Part shown: in pieces, positions 46,855 through 58,200 of the stretch
How the letters are laid out: every line of letters starts with the position of its first letter
Numbering within the stretch: the stretch's first letter is position 1
NCBI GenBank assembly: GCA_030867875.1
Contig: JAOWCC010000924.1
Span: 1-64,000, forward strand
DNA: 64,000 bases
Origin: Actinernus sp. WN-2022
Taxonomy: Eukaryota; Cnidaria; Anthozoa; Actiniaria; Actinernidae
Reading direction: 5' to 3'
Notes under the pieces: generated by a model
The model's input: only the letters and a program-made list of their open reading frames with translations
The model's database searches: none
Told to the model about the DNA's origin: nothing
Made by a program: the position numbers and the translations under genes

Positions 46855-47260
46855 ATTCAGTAAACCCGATTTTATATTCAACAAACAGGTTTTATATTCA
46901 GTAAACCATTTTATATTCAGTAAAACCGATTATATATTCAATAAACAGGTTTTATATTCAGTAAACCGATTTTATATTCAATAAACCCGATTTTATATTC
47001 AATAAACAAGTTTTATATTCAATAAACAAGTTTTATATTCAGTAAACCATTTTATATTCAATAAACCCGATTTTATATTCAATAAACAAGTTTTATATTC
47101 AGTAAACTGGATTTATATTCAATAGAAACGATTTACGTTCAACGCTTTAGTTCAATAAATTATTGCTTAATATGTTCAACCCTCAATCCATTATTTATTC
47201 AGTAAACGCCATTTATATTCAATCCCTATTATTTTATTCAGTAAATTTCATTTATATTCA
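46855..47260 (+). repeat. ~20-bp variant array TTTATATTCAGTAAACC (left arm)
   Basis: About 18 units alternating TTCAGTAAAC and TTCAATAAAC. It is mirrored at 48560-48985 in the right arm. Confidence 0.85.
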
Positions 47261-47308
47261 ATAATTTCTGCAGTCCAATATGGTCAGCGGAAGACGAAAT
47301 TCGTGGGT

Positions 47309-47516
47309 GGCTACTTCGTGTAACGTACACAAAGAGTATTGTGGGAGGTCACTAAACAACAAATATATAAATATATAACTATAATAAATATAATGCTTCT
47401 TTAATGCTCCTTTAGACTAATACAAACCATACCCCTACATTTAAAAAAACCTAACCGTCAACTACGGGTTCAATACTCTTTGTGTACGTTACACGAAGTA
47501 CCTGGAAGTACCTAGG
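47309..47516. mobile_element. Miniature element nested in the foldback element (1)
   Basis: Flanked by the direct repeat AATTCGTGGGT (47298-47308 and 47517-47527). Inside, CTACTTCGTGTAACGTACAC and AAAGAGTATTG pair with CAATACTCTTTGTGTACGTT and ACACGAAGTA. The insertion post-dates the foldback element. Confidence 0.75.
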
Positions 47517-47609
47517 AATTCGTGGGTCACTTTTCGGAACAAGATGGCGGGTGATCACCCAAGCTTGCACGAGATCGAAGACTGAGTGGCGAAGAGAGGG
47601 GTTAGTAGA

Positions 47610-48063
47610 GGGGCTGAATGGGGTTAACTGATAACTGAGAAATGGCCAAAAATATTACTGTTAACTGAGAATTTTACCTTTTTTTAGCTGTTAGCTGATA
47701 TTTGTGAGATAGCTGTTACCTGATATTTCATTATTTTTTATTAAAATGACGTAACGTCACATGCTATTATTGGCTTTTCGGATGGTTTTCGACAGATTTG
47801 ATCCAGTTGATAATAGTCAAATATTAAACACGACACATCAGAGTTATCTGATACTAGAAAAATCTATTGAATAGACAAAATGTAGTGTTTGATGTTGAAT
47901 TAGCGGTTATTATTCATTTCATACCAGCAAATATGTATTCAAATCAGATTGGGGTAGTCTTTTTATATAACTTAACTGATAACAGCAAAATTTAACTGAT
48001 TACTGATAAATAGCTAAAAATTTAGCTGTTAACTGATATTGGTACCCCCCCATTCAGCCCCTC
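47610..48063. mobile_element. Miniature element nested in the foldback element (2)
   Basis: GGGGCTGAATGGGG opens, and CCCCCATTCAGCCCC closes it. TTAGTAGA flanks both sides (47602-47609, 48064-48071), an 8-bp hAT-like duplication. The interior repeats TTAACTGATA and AGCTGTTA many times. Confidence 0.75.
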
Positions 48064-48071
48064 TTAGTAGA

Positions 48072-48509
48072 GCAGTAGCTGCAGTCAGAAGTGTTTCTAC
48101 AAATCAATTTCATTGCCAGATTAGCTCCATGCTACCAGGCAATTATCATATTTAAAGAACTAATGATCTAACTCAGGATTCCTCGAGAAGCTTAGTTTCA
48201 GGTACTATGATGGTTCACTTCTATTTATGATATAGACCGACTTGGCTATCGACACTGTCCTCTGTAGGTTTGGCAGTCCATGTCCCTTTATCAAGAATGG
48301 TTTGTTGTCGCAGGGTCCAAAGCGTCGAAGACTTGGTCACCAATACGTACACTGCGTACAAATCAAAGGTGAAACATCCTGAACTGAGAAAAAGACACTT
48401 GAAGTAGCCTGTGCCGACTAGGTGGATCCATCAGAATTTGCTGACGATGATAGGAACAGCCCTTGGATGTGAAATCCCTTGGGTGTGAAAGTTCGTGTCC
48501 TAGTGTTTT
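48072..48509. other. Inner unique sequence of the foldback element
   Basis: Not low complexity and not in the arms. Short open frames only. It may be captured host DNA, but I recognise nothing in it. Confidence 0.4.
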
Positions 48510-49008
48510 CCCACCGCGAATTTCGTCTTCCGCTGACCATATTGGACTGCAGAAATTATTGAATATAAATGAAATTTACTGAATAAAATAATAGGTATTG
48601 AATATAAATGACATTTACTGAATAAAATAATAGGTATTGAATATAAATGACATTTACTGAATAAAATAATAGGTATTGAATATAAATGGCGTTTACTGAA
48701 TAAATAATGGATTGAGGATTTAACATATTAAGCAATAATTTATTGAACTAAAACGTTGAACGTAAATCGTTTCTATTGAATATAAATCCAGTTTACTGAA
48801 TATAAAACTTGTTTATTGAATATAAAATCGGGTTTATTGAATATAAAATCGGTTTACTGAATATAAAACCTGTTTATTGAATATAAAATCGGTTTTACTG
48901 AATATAAAATGGTTTACTGAATATAAAACCTGTTTATTGAATATAAAATCGGGTTTACTGAATGTAAAATAGGTTTACTGAATATTGCAACAATCCGGCA
49001 ACCATAGC

Positions 49009-49086
49009 TAGCCTCCTCCGCAGGCATCTCTAATTTTTGAGGAAATCAGATTAAAATCTGATAGAGATGCCTGCGGAGGAGGCTAG
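49009..49086. repeat. 25-bp perfect hairpin at the right end of the foldback element
   Basis: CTAGCCTCCTCCGCAGGCAT and the next bases CTCTA pair exactly with TAGAGATGCCTGCGG..AGGCTAG, with a loop of about 27 bases. The last bases CTAG lie directly before the 9-bp duplication. Confidence 0.75.
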
Positions 49087-49129
49087 GAGGCTGCTTCATT
49101 TGTCACACGGCTCCGGGTAAATACAATTT

Positions 49130-49283
49130 AATCTATTCTCCGAGAGTCGAGAAGAATAAATTTAATTATTTAAATTTATCCCGGAGCGCGAGCTCATACC
49201 AAAGGACTCGGATCCGATTGGGCCTCCTGTGTTATTAGTCGGGCAGCCTCGTTTTCGTTCTCTTCACTGTCTTCAAAGCCAAA
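49130..49283 (+). promoter_or_regulatory. RPS24 promoter and 5' leader, possible TOP tract
   Basis: The pyrimidine run TTCTCTTC at 49258-49265, about 20 bp before the ATG, resembles the 5' terminal oligopyrimidine start of ribosomal protein mRNAs, which places translation under mTOR control. The upstream sequence has ATCCGATTGGGCC (an inverted CCAAT-like box) near 49210. The transcription start is inferred. Confidence 0.35.
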
Positions 49284-52200
49284 ATGGTGAGTCGATAGTT
49301 TGTGTTCGCCAGAAAATCCATCGAAATCTTTACCATCCCTATTTCTACCTCTCTTTCAATAAATAATAATGAAGCTCTACTTCCTATTCTTACATGCTAT
49401 GTTGCTATTTCGGGCGTTATACAACTCACCACTTGGATTTTGCTCAGTTAACTTCGGTTGAGACAATTACTTGAAAGTTATACATTATCATCACCCCAGT
49501 TTCATTCTGACGACAACCTTGGCTTCAGTTTGTTCATAGTGGCCTTTGTCGCTCAACTTGTTCGTATTTTAGTACGAAATTACAACCGATCAACAACTTT
49601 AAAATTATCCAGGCAGTGAGAATGGCTGTGGTGTAGTTGTAGACTTAATTGCTGTTTGATCGATCTTGTTTCCTCTTCTCCCCAGAGTGACGGGACAGCT
49701 ACCATCAGAACGAGAAAGTTCTTAACAAACCGCTTGCTTTCACGCAAGCAAATGGTAAGGTTTCTCTGTTTACAAGGCTCTAACTTAACTTTTAAAGCAT
49801 ATAATGTCTGCTAGTACCCTCCTGAATGTTGCCAGTGGAAAAAATCCTCCTGGCAAAATGAACTGGCACCTACTCATTCAATTCTTGGGTTGAAATCAAT
49901 CCCCAGAGATTCATATGACAAAGCCGTGGCAGCCATGTTGGAGGACATAACAAAAGATGCTAACCAGGAATCTTTTGTTAACGTCCACCAACATCATTGG
50001 CAGCAATGATGTCACGTGCAACCCAGCAATACATATACAATATCACTTCTATTCATTAATACAAAAATGCATTTTATATAATTTGAACCACTACATTACA
50101 TGCTTCATGCTTTTACCCGGGACAAGGTGGGGATTAATGGGGAATTTGAAAAATGGGGGAGACAAATAGACGAAAAAGCCCCACCTATTGCGGCAATTGT
50201 AGACAGCAAAAGGCAGGCAAATGCCCCACCCCTGTGGACTCGTTTAATAAAAACATCACTACTGAACAAGCTGTTCAAACATTTAATTAATAACCTAACG
50301 TAAGCATGACCTACATGTATGACACAATCATTTGAATCATGCTTAAAGACATCCCAGGTTGAGGATCTTGCCAAGATCTTGCCAAGAACTTGACATGATC
50401 TTGCCAAGATCTTGCCATGATCCTGCCAAGATCCTGCCAAGATCTTCTCTAAAAACTTGCAAGATCTTGCACAAGATCTTGCCGGATCCTGCAGGATCTT
50501 GTGCAAGATCTTGCCGGATCTTGGCAAGATCTTGGACAATATTACAGGATCCTGTAAGATCTTGTCATGATCTTGGCAAGATAATCCAAGATCATGGAGG
50601 ATATTTAACACTATCCTGCAAGAACTTGCCAAGATCTTGGATAATCTTGCCAAGATCTTGGATAATCTTGCCAAGATCATGCCAAGATCTTGGATGATCT
50701 TGCCAAGATCTTGCATGACCTTGCCAAGATCTTGGATGATCTTGCCAAGATCTTGGATGATATTACAGGATCCTGTAAGATCTTGCCAAGATAACCCAAA
50801 TCCTGGCAAGATTATGGAGAATATTACAGGATCCTGTCAGATCTTGGCAAGATCATGGAGGATATTACAGTTCCAAATTCTTCCATTGATCAGATGTTAC
50901 TTAATACTCTGTTCTTGCATGGACCCCTTCTTGATATTTTGTCTTTTTTTGTTGTACATAAACAACAACCATTGGATTCCCTCTTCATGTTTTATTAACA
51001 AACTGTCAATATTATTACAGCTCAATGCTCATGTAGTTCTCACATCAGGGATTTCATAACTGTCCCATCTTAAAAAATAATGACCCCCACCTACATGTAC
51101 ATGTATGTTATAATAAGAACAATATTCTTATCAAATTTTTGTAGCCTGCGAAACAGGCCTTCATTGTTATTTCAACGAACGAGCATTAAGATAATTTTTA
51201 TGTCTATAATGATTTTTCCAATACGAGCTACGAAACTTTGCTTAATAAGTTAGGACCTAGTCTCTATAACCGCCGACTGCAACTTCTGTGTATTACAGTC
51301 TATAAGGCACTTAGTGGCCAATCGCCCATGTATATCAGGTCTATGTTCTCAGAGTGCTGCAACATTAAGAACTTAAGAGGCCAGCGTAAACTTACAGTAC
51401 CTAAATGTAACACAACTAAATATGGGCTTCACTCCATTTCATACACTGCTGCCAAAGCTTGGAATACATTGTAGCTTAACTGATGCTCTGCGCACATTAC
51501 CTACTTTAAAATCATTCAAAAAACAAATCAGCTCTGTTAAATTCAATTTCTAGTTTAAAATTTCAAATTCCATATTGGTTTAACTTTTACCGATACATAT
51601 ATATTTATATAGTCCACTTGTAATTAATACTAGTTATGGTTAATATAATGTACTCATATGTAATTGTATATAAGATTTCAATTTATGTACTAGCTGTAAG
51701 TAGATAGTCTCGGCTAATTAGCATGTACTTGCTAGAGGTTTAACAAGCCTCGACCCCCCGAGTTGAAATAAATATCTTATCTTATCTTTATATCTTATTT
51801 CAATGCAATTGAAGGAAGTGATAAAATAATTTGGCCACACGAAAATGGAATAAGAAGACTGGCACGAGAGAGGAGAATGAGGGCCTGCAGCCATTCCTTA
51901 TAGATGTACATGTATATTTTTCATTTCCTGTTCAGATTCTGAATGGGAAATACTGATTGGTCAATTAGTTGTCTTGTGTCACAAAATGTCACACATTCCT
52001 CCTGCAAACTGACTGAAATGGCGGTGACAAGAGTAGTGACAGAGCAGTTGAGCATTAATTCAGGAAAGTATTTAGAAGAACAAAGCAGGCAGTGAATAGT
52101 CTATATTTGTACTTTCTAGGCAATGTTTTGGCAGTTTTACCAACAGGTAAAAGCCTTATTTACCAACTCTATTTGCCGTGGAAATCGAGTCAGACAAGAC

Positions 52201-55200
52201 AAGCGCTTCGGCAGTTGTCATTGTCCTATTTGCAAAGCATTGTGAAGGATATCAGTTAATTGAAACTAAATACATGGGACTAAAAGCCATCTCCCTCTGC
52301 AATGTAGAACTGAAGGACATTATGGAGATCCCTAAAGTAAGTTTTGCTTCTGCTGAGGCTGTTCGAGTGAAAGATTCAGTCAGGGTTGAGTACATGAACT
52401 GATGAAGGACTAACTGAGCAGGGATTTACTATAACAATATGCTACTGTGAGGGTCCGAGTCTGACTATCCTTGTATTCTTATAATTACATGATAAAACTG
52501 ATATTGTCCTAGGCACAAAGGGTGATACATTAGGTTTCTCAAGTGCAATTTCTCTGTGGAATTACAGAGTCAGGCATGTAACTTTACTTACATGTAAATT
52601 ACACACAAGTATGTAGTCCAATGATGCTGTATTACTTTTGTTGATATTTTGCTATTAGTTATGGTATATATTATATAAATAGTGTGCACAGCCTATATAA
52701 TCACCACTCCTCTCAACCAATCAGCATCTTGATTTTCCAAATGCACTTAAAAATAAATGTAATTCAGCTGTGACTGCATGCAGGGCTTGAAATTAAAATA
52801 AAGTACTTGTTGCAATTTTCGACTATAGCTACAATGTACTGGAAATTTGGTCACAATTTAGTTTTTTTCTAACCAGCAAAAAAGGTTAATCCATGTTTTC
52901 TGGAAGAAAATAAGCCCCAAATTTGCGACTGCTGAAGATATTTTAGTTTCAAAAAACAGTATTTTGGTCACATTTGCAACCATATCAGTTGCAATTTCAA
53001 GCCCTGACACGTATGCTATTAATATTACTCTTATACATGTACACCTGTTTCAAAAAAGGTTATCCCATACAATTAAGCGACAAACAACAAGGGATGAGCT
53101 ACAAAATGTACATACCCGCACCGAAATGGATTATGGTTGTTGCTAAAAGTCTGGTGAATTCGTTCGTTTTTGGAGTCGATGGATTTAAGAAGAATATAAA
53201 TGGTTTCCTTTGAATTGATTTTTAAATTGCACTGTATTCCGTCACACATAGATGCCGCCAGTTGTAATGGCAATCCTTTGTCGCTTGTTGCTCATCCGTG
53301 ACATTTGAAATAGGTGTACATGTATATAAATGCCCACATTGCAGTACAGAATATATATGGAAAAAGTAGTAAAGGTTAAAGGTAAAAATATAGCTTAGGG
53401 ACTGGCAATAAACAACAGATATCAATAATGATTCAACGCATGTTCCTTACCATTCTAACTTTTAGTTTAATTATTAAACTTCTAAAGTACAGTCAACAGA
53501 GAATATCCAGACTGATTGTGATTTCACTCACTTAGCTAACTGGTAGTTGACTTTTTCCAGTGTGAGCTTCTTTGAGAGTTAAGATTTGAAAAGCTTCTGA
53601 TCTGCAACTTGAAGGCCTGGAAAATATAAATATAATCAATAAAATTAGAATTACAAGTTCACTAGATAAAGGGATTTTACATGTCTGGTGTGGCGTGACG
53701 AATCCGGTGTGACAACCGGAAATTAATTACAACAGGAATTCCTTGTGCTTTGCAATCTTACCCAATAAATTCACCAATACTTAGTAAATTGGCGTGGGTT
53801 TTTTAAAGTATGAAGTGTTGCTCAATGCCTTGATCGCTGATTTAAACACATTGATCGATGGTTGTCTTCAAAGCTTAGATTTTTGAAGTTAAATGAGCTA
53901 ATCTATTACGAGACATCTCACTACGATCGACGCACATGTTTGCATGCAACGAACACAATAATTCAAATACGTTCTCCATACTTAGATCTATACTAGCAGA
54001 GTTCACATTAATTCTTCAATTCATAGCCCAAAATATGCACTTAAAAATCTACAGATTGAGAAGTCCTCACTGCAAGTCATCAACTAAACTAGTTTAATTT
54101 ATAATTAAGAGAGCTCACTCATGGTCCGGAACGAAACCGTAAATCATAACACGGGGACCTAATTAAATACATGTTAGAGAAGCTTTTTACCACATTTTCA
54201 TACAATTTAACGAGTTTCTTGAAAGATATTCGAGAACATACTTAAAAGTGCACAATAATGACATACATGTATATTAGCGAACTTAACTACTAGAAAAACC
54301 TTAAACTTTTTCAGTTATTGTTTTTCATGTATGCATAACTGTCAGTGTCACAGATGACAGAACTTTCAGTTTCATTTACATGCAATGAATTATACTTAAA
54401 GTAGAACATTCTGCCCACCTTTTGCACAGATTTCACCAGGTTTTCATCTCATCTAGAACTGATATGCCATGATATTACCACGCAGTTGGCAGCAGTTATT
54501 ATAACCCTCTCTTTCGTGAGACTGCAGAGACTGTGAAACGAACAAGTCTCACCTCATCTTGGCCTAATTTGAATCTTCAGCCAATCCCTGGAGGCCTGAC
54601 AACTCCTTCAGCCAATCAGGTGCAAGCTATTACGAAATATGGATCAACTTGGTTCTAGTCTTCACTCGGTTAAAGTGAAAACATGGCGGAGTTTAGCAAG
54701 CGTAAAGTTAGTTCTGTTTGAATTTCGTAACAAAAACACACATTTTCAAAGTGTTTGCCAAATGCTTTGCTTCATTAAACACTTGGGAAGGTAAAATTGG
54801 TGAGTAATAGTCAAAATAACCAGGAGAATGTCGTGATTTTGAGCTTTTTCCTGTAGCCTCAGTAACTCAGGTTCGTATATATTTTAAACAGCACATAGTG
54901 ACATACTGTCATACATTATGAAAACAAGCTAAATACAATAATAAATTACACATTAAGTTTTAAAATTTCTCATGAAACAATCTTTATTCCCTGTAATGTT
55001 AGACCAGCTTTCCAATAAAGTGTTTAGAAATTATGTGAGTCCATGATCTTAGTAAATTGGTAGCAATTCAACTCTACGTATAACTCAATCATTTCTTACT
55101 CTGACGTCACACAGGCCAATCACGCCACATTTAATTTGTTGCAGGCTGTGGTTGGCGGAAACGAAGCGTGAACGCAGTCAACAACAATTTATTTACCCTT

Positions 55201-58200
55201 ATGACTAAAGTTAATACAATTACCCTATATCATTATGACGTCACGGCTTGTTTATGAGGGGGACAGAATGGACTTGAACAATAGAATTTTGAACTAAATC
55301 TGCTCTGCTGAGGAAAATTTAACTTCGAATTGTCTGGTTTCCAGATATCAGCTGTATCAATGTTTATCCCACAATATTTACCGTATTTGGTGGCTGTTAC
55401 CACTATTCTACGTTCTACAAAATGGATTTGATAGCGATTTCCTTTGCGTTGTTGCTGTTTTGTCCCCCTCCCGCGACCGTGATCCTTAGCGTTTAAACAA
55501 TAGATTGTTTTGATTTGACGTCATAATGATATAGGTCAATTAAATAGGAAAAATATAAATACTAAGGGGGGCGCTGGCTTCCTGAAATAACCATATAGGG
55601 TCAAGGAACCAGGAAACCAGATTTAAAGGAAGAAATATAAAATACAAGTTGCTTATAAAATATCACAGGTCAGTGCTTATTCGTCATAAAAATTACTGTT
55701 CTCGTTCTTCCAAAATGCAAGCAAGCCCTTTCATCAAAGCTTATGTGCTCTTAATTAACTTAAGTCTTATAAAAGAATTGAGACTTTTTTTAGATGTATT
55801 TTGTGAGGCCAAAATCGCTAGCTGCCATACAAGTTATACAAACACGTTTTTTTTGCCAACCACATTATATATGCAAATATATAAATGACATCGGTGTTTA
55901 CAAACAGTAAGTATCGCTATACAGCCCTTATAACTTTCCTCTGAACTGCTCAGAGGAATTAAGGGAAGGAATATCTGTCAAGCAGGGCATGACTTAAGAA
56001 ACTAGAAAACCTTCATTCCCAGGAACTCTCAGGAATTCCAAGCCCAAAAAATAACACCTTCACAAAATAAAACAAAACCATTTTGTAGTGAATTATAAAG
56101 CCTGATAGTTTGCCTCCACAAAGGACAACTATCACATCCTTCAACTTTTGTTTACTAAGGAAGAATTTAGAATGTGATCAAAAGTCACTTAAGCCATTTT
56201 CGCACACAGCTGGCCAAGTAAAAAATAAACAGTCATGTTTATATCGTCCCAGCACGCTACCTTTTTTGAGGCTGCCGCTTTTTTTATTATTTGTTATAAT
56301 GTATTGGGTCCTCTAAATCTCCCTTGAGAAATATAAAGTCACAACTGAAGACAAATCGTACTCAGTACTTCTCTCGAGTAACGTAACTTATTCCAGTCGA
56401 ATAACTAAACATTGAGGATTGCTTGAAGGATTACTGGTCAAATCTTAAACAAAAGAGCTATTGTTTTCTGACAATAAGGCAACACTGTGACCTCAAAATT
56501 TAAGATGGCAGCATGCAGGAAATTCAAATGACCTTTATGGACAGGAAAATTGGTGCATAAATGACATCTAGTGTACAATTTACTGGAGACAAACACAGAG
56601 AAACTGGCTTTATAGGCATGTATAACAAACACTTGAGAGCAAACATTGTTTTTCAGCCGAGGTTCCTTTTAAGTGAAAACAAGTGAGCTACTTGAAGGGA
56701 ATACATGTAACTATAATTAAAATATATTTGATTGTTCATTCACAACGCATTGATCACTATTTCCTGGAGCCATATTGAACCCTTTCTATACATGTGATTT
56801 TTTATAACTAAATATTGAATGTGGGTGATTAACTTGTGTGGTATCAGAAACTAGAGCACTGAGTCATATCCGTGAAACAAATTCTGTGTGCACTAAATAG
56901 TTCAAAATAGGACTGAACACTTTCTTTTCTATTGTTTAATTAGTGCTATTAAGTACTATTTGTTAAGAAATGTTTCATGGATATTATTTTAAGATTCTAA
57001 TTGATAAACCTTGCACAAATCTTTCAAAATCCTATCTTAAGATTTTTGATAAATCTTGCAAATATATCTTGACTAGAATTTATCTTAAGATTCTTGCCAT
57101 GATCTTGGCAAGATCTTATATTAAGATTCTTGCCAAGATCTTGGTAAGATCTTGATTAATCTTGTCAAGACCTTGGCAAGATATTGGCAAGGTCTTGGCA
57201 AGATTTATCAAGAATCTTAAGATAAGATCTTGCCAAGATCTTGGCAAGGTCTTGGCAAGAATCTTAATACAAGATCTTGCTAAAATCTTACCAAGATCAT
57301 GGCAAGATCTTGCTAAAACCTTGGCAAGACCTTGGCAAGATCTTGGCAAGATCTTGACAAGATCTTATCTTAAGATTCTTGATGAATACTGCCAAGATCT
57401 TGCCAAAACCTTGGCAAGATCTTGACAAGATCTTATCTTAAGATTCTTGCAAATATCTTGCAAAGATCTTGCAAAGACCTTGCCAAGATCTTGCCATGAT
57501 CTCGCCAAGATCTTATCTTAAGATTCTTGATGAATCTTGTGAAAATCTTGCCATGATCTTGCCAAGATCTTGCCAAGATTTTGGCAAGATTCAGCCGAAA
57601 TAAGATCTTGCCAAGATCTTACAGGATCTTGTAAGATCTTACAAGATCTTGGCAAGATGCTCAACCTGGGATATTGGGCAAATCCACTCCCCTTTTGGAA
57701 GTGGAGGGAGGTTGACACATGCCCAAAGGAACCATGTATTAACAGCACATACTCATCACATGTTTAGCATAAGCATGAACTATGAAACACCATCATTTGA
57801 ATCGTGCTTCAAGACAGATTGGACAAATCCACTTCCCTTTCGGCGGTGTAGTGAGGTTGACACATGCCAAATGGAACCTCATTATCACATGCTATCATTA
57901 ATCCTTCCTCTGGCATTCCACAAGTGCAATGGGAAAGCACAGTCATTGTCACTGTAGTTGTCTGGCTTCCCTGTCGTCTGTCTACAACATGAACCCATAC
58001 ACAAAATTAGAGGGGGATGCACAGGCCGTGTTCACTTGACCGCAAGTTGTACATTGTATTGATCCTGTCAGCCCTTGTATCCCCATCATAATGTTAAATT
58101 CAGTACCCTTAACCAGTTATGTTTCAAGAATATTTTCTGAGAAAGCATAAGAGTGTTAAACTGCATGAAAGCTTACCTTTTTTATTTAATACTCTTTCTT

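Larger units (their letters stand above)
46809..49086. mobile_element. Foldback element between Bmt2-like gene and RPS24
   Basis: Perfect 9-bp duplications GAGGCTGCT flank it (46800-46808 and 49087-49095). Arms of about 500 bp (46809-47310 and 48510-49008) are inverted copies made of many ~20-bp units such as TTTATATTCAATAAACCGA. The sequence AGCTATGGTTGCCGGATTG at the left matches CAATCCGGCAACCATAGCT at the right. Beyond the right arm is a separate hairpin tail. Two smaller elements are nested inside. Nine-base duplications fit foldback and MULE-type elements. No transposase is recognised. Confidence 0.85.

Noticed and set aside
50105..50809. 234-codon minus-strand frame and overlapping plus-strand frames
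   Set aside because: Produced by AAGATCTTGG words. It is open on both strands with no non-repetitive protein sequence.
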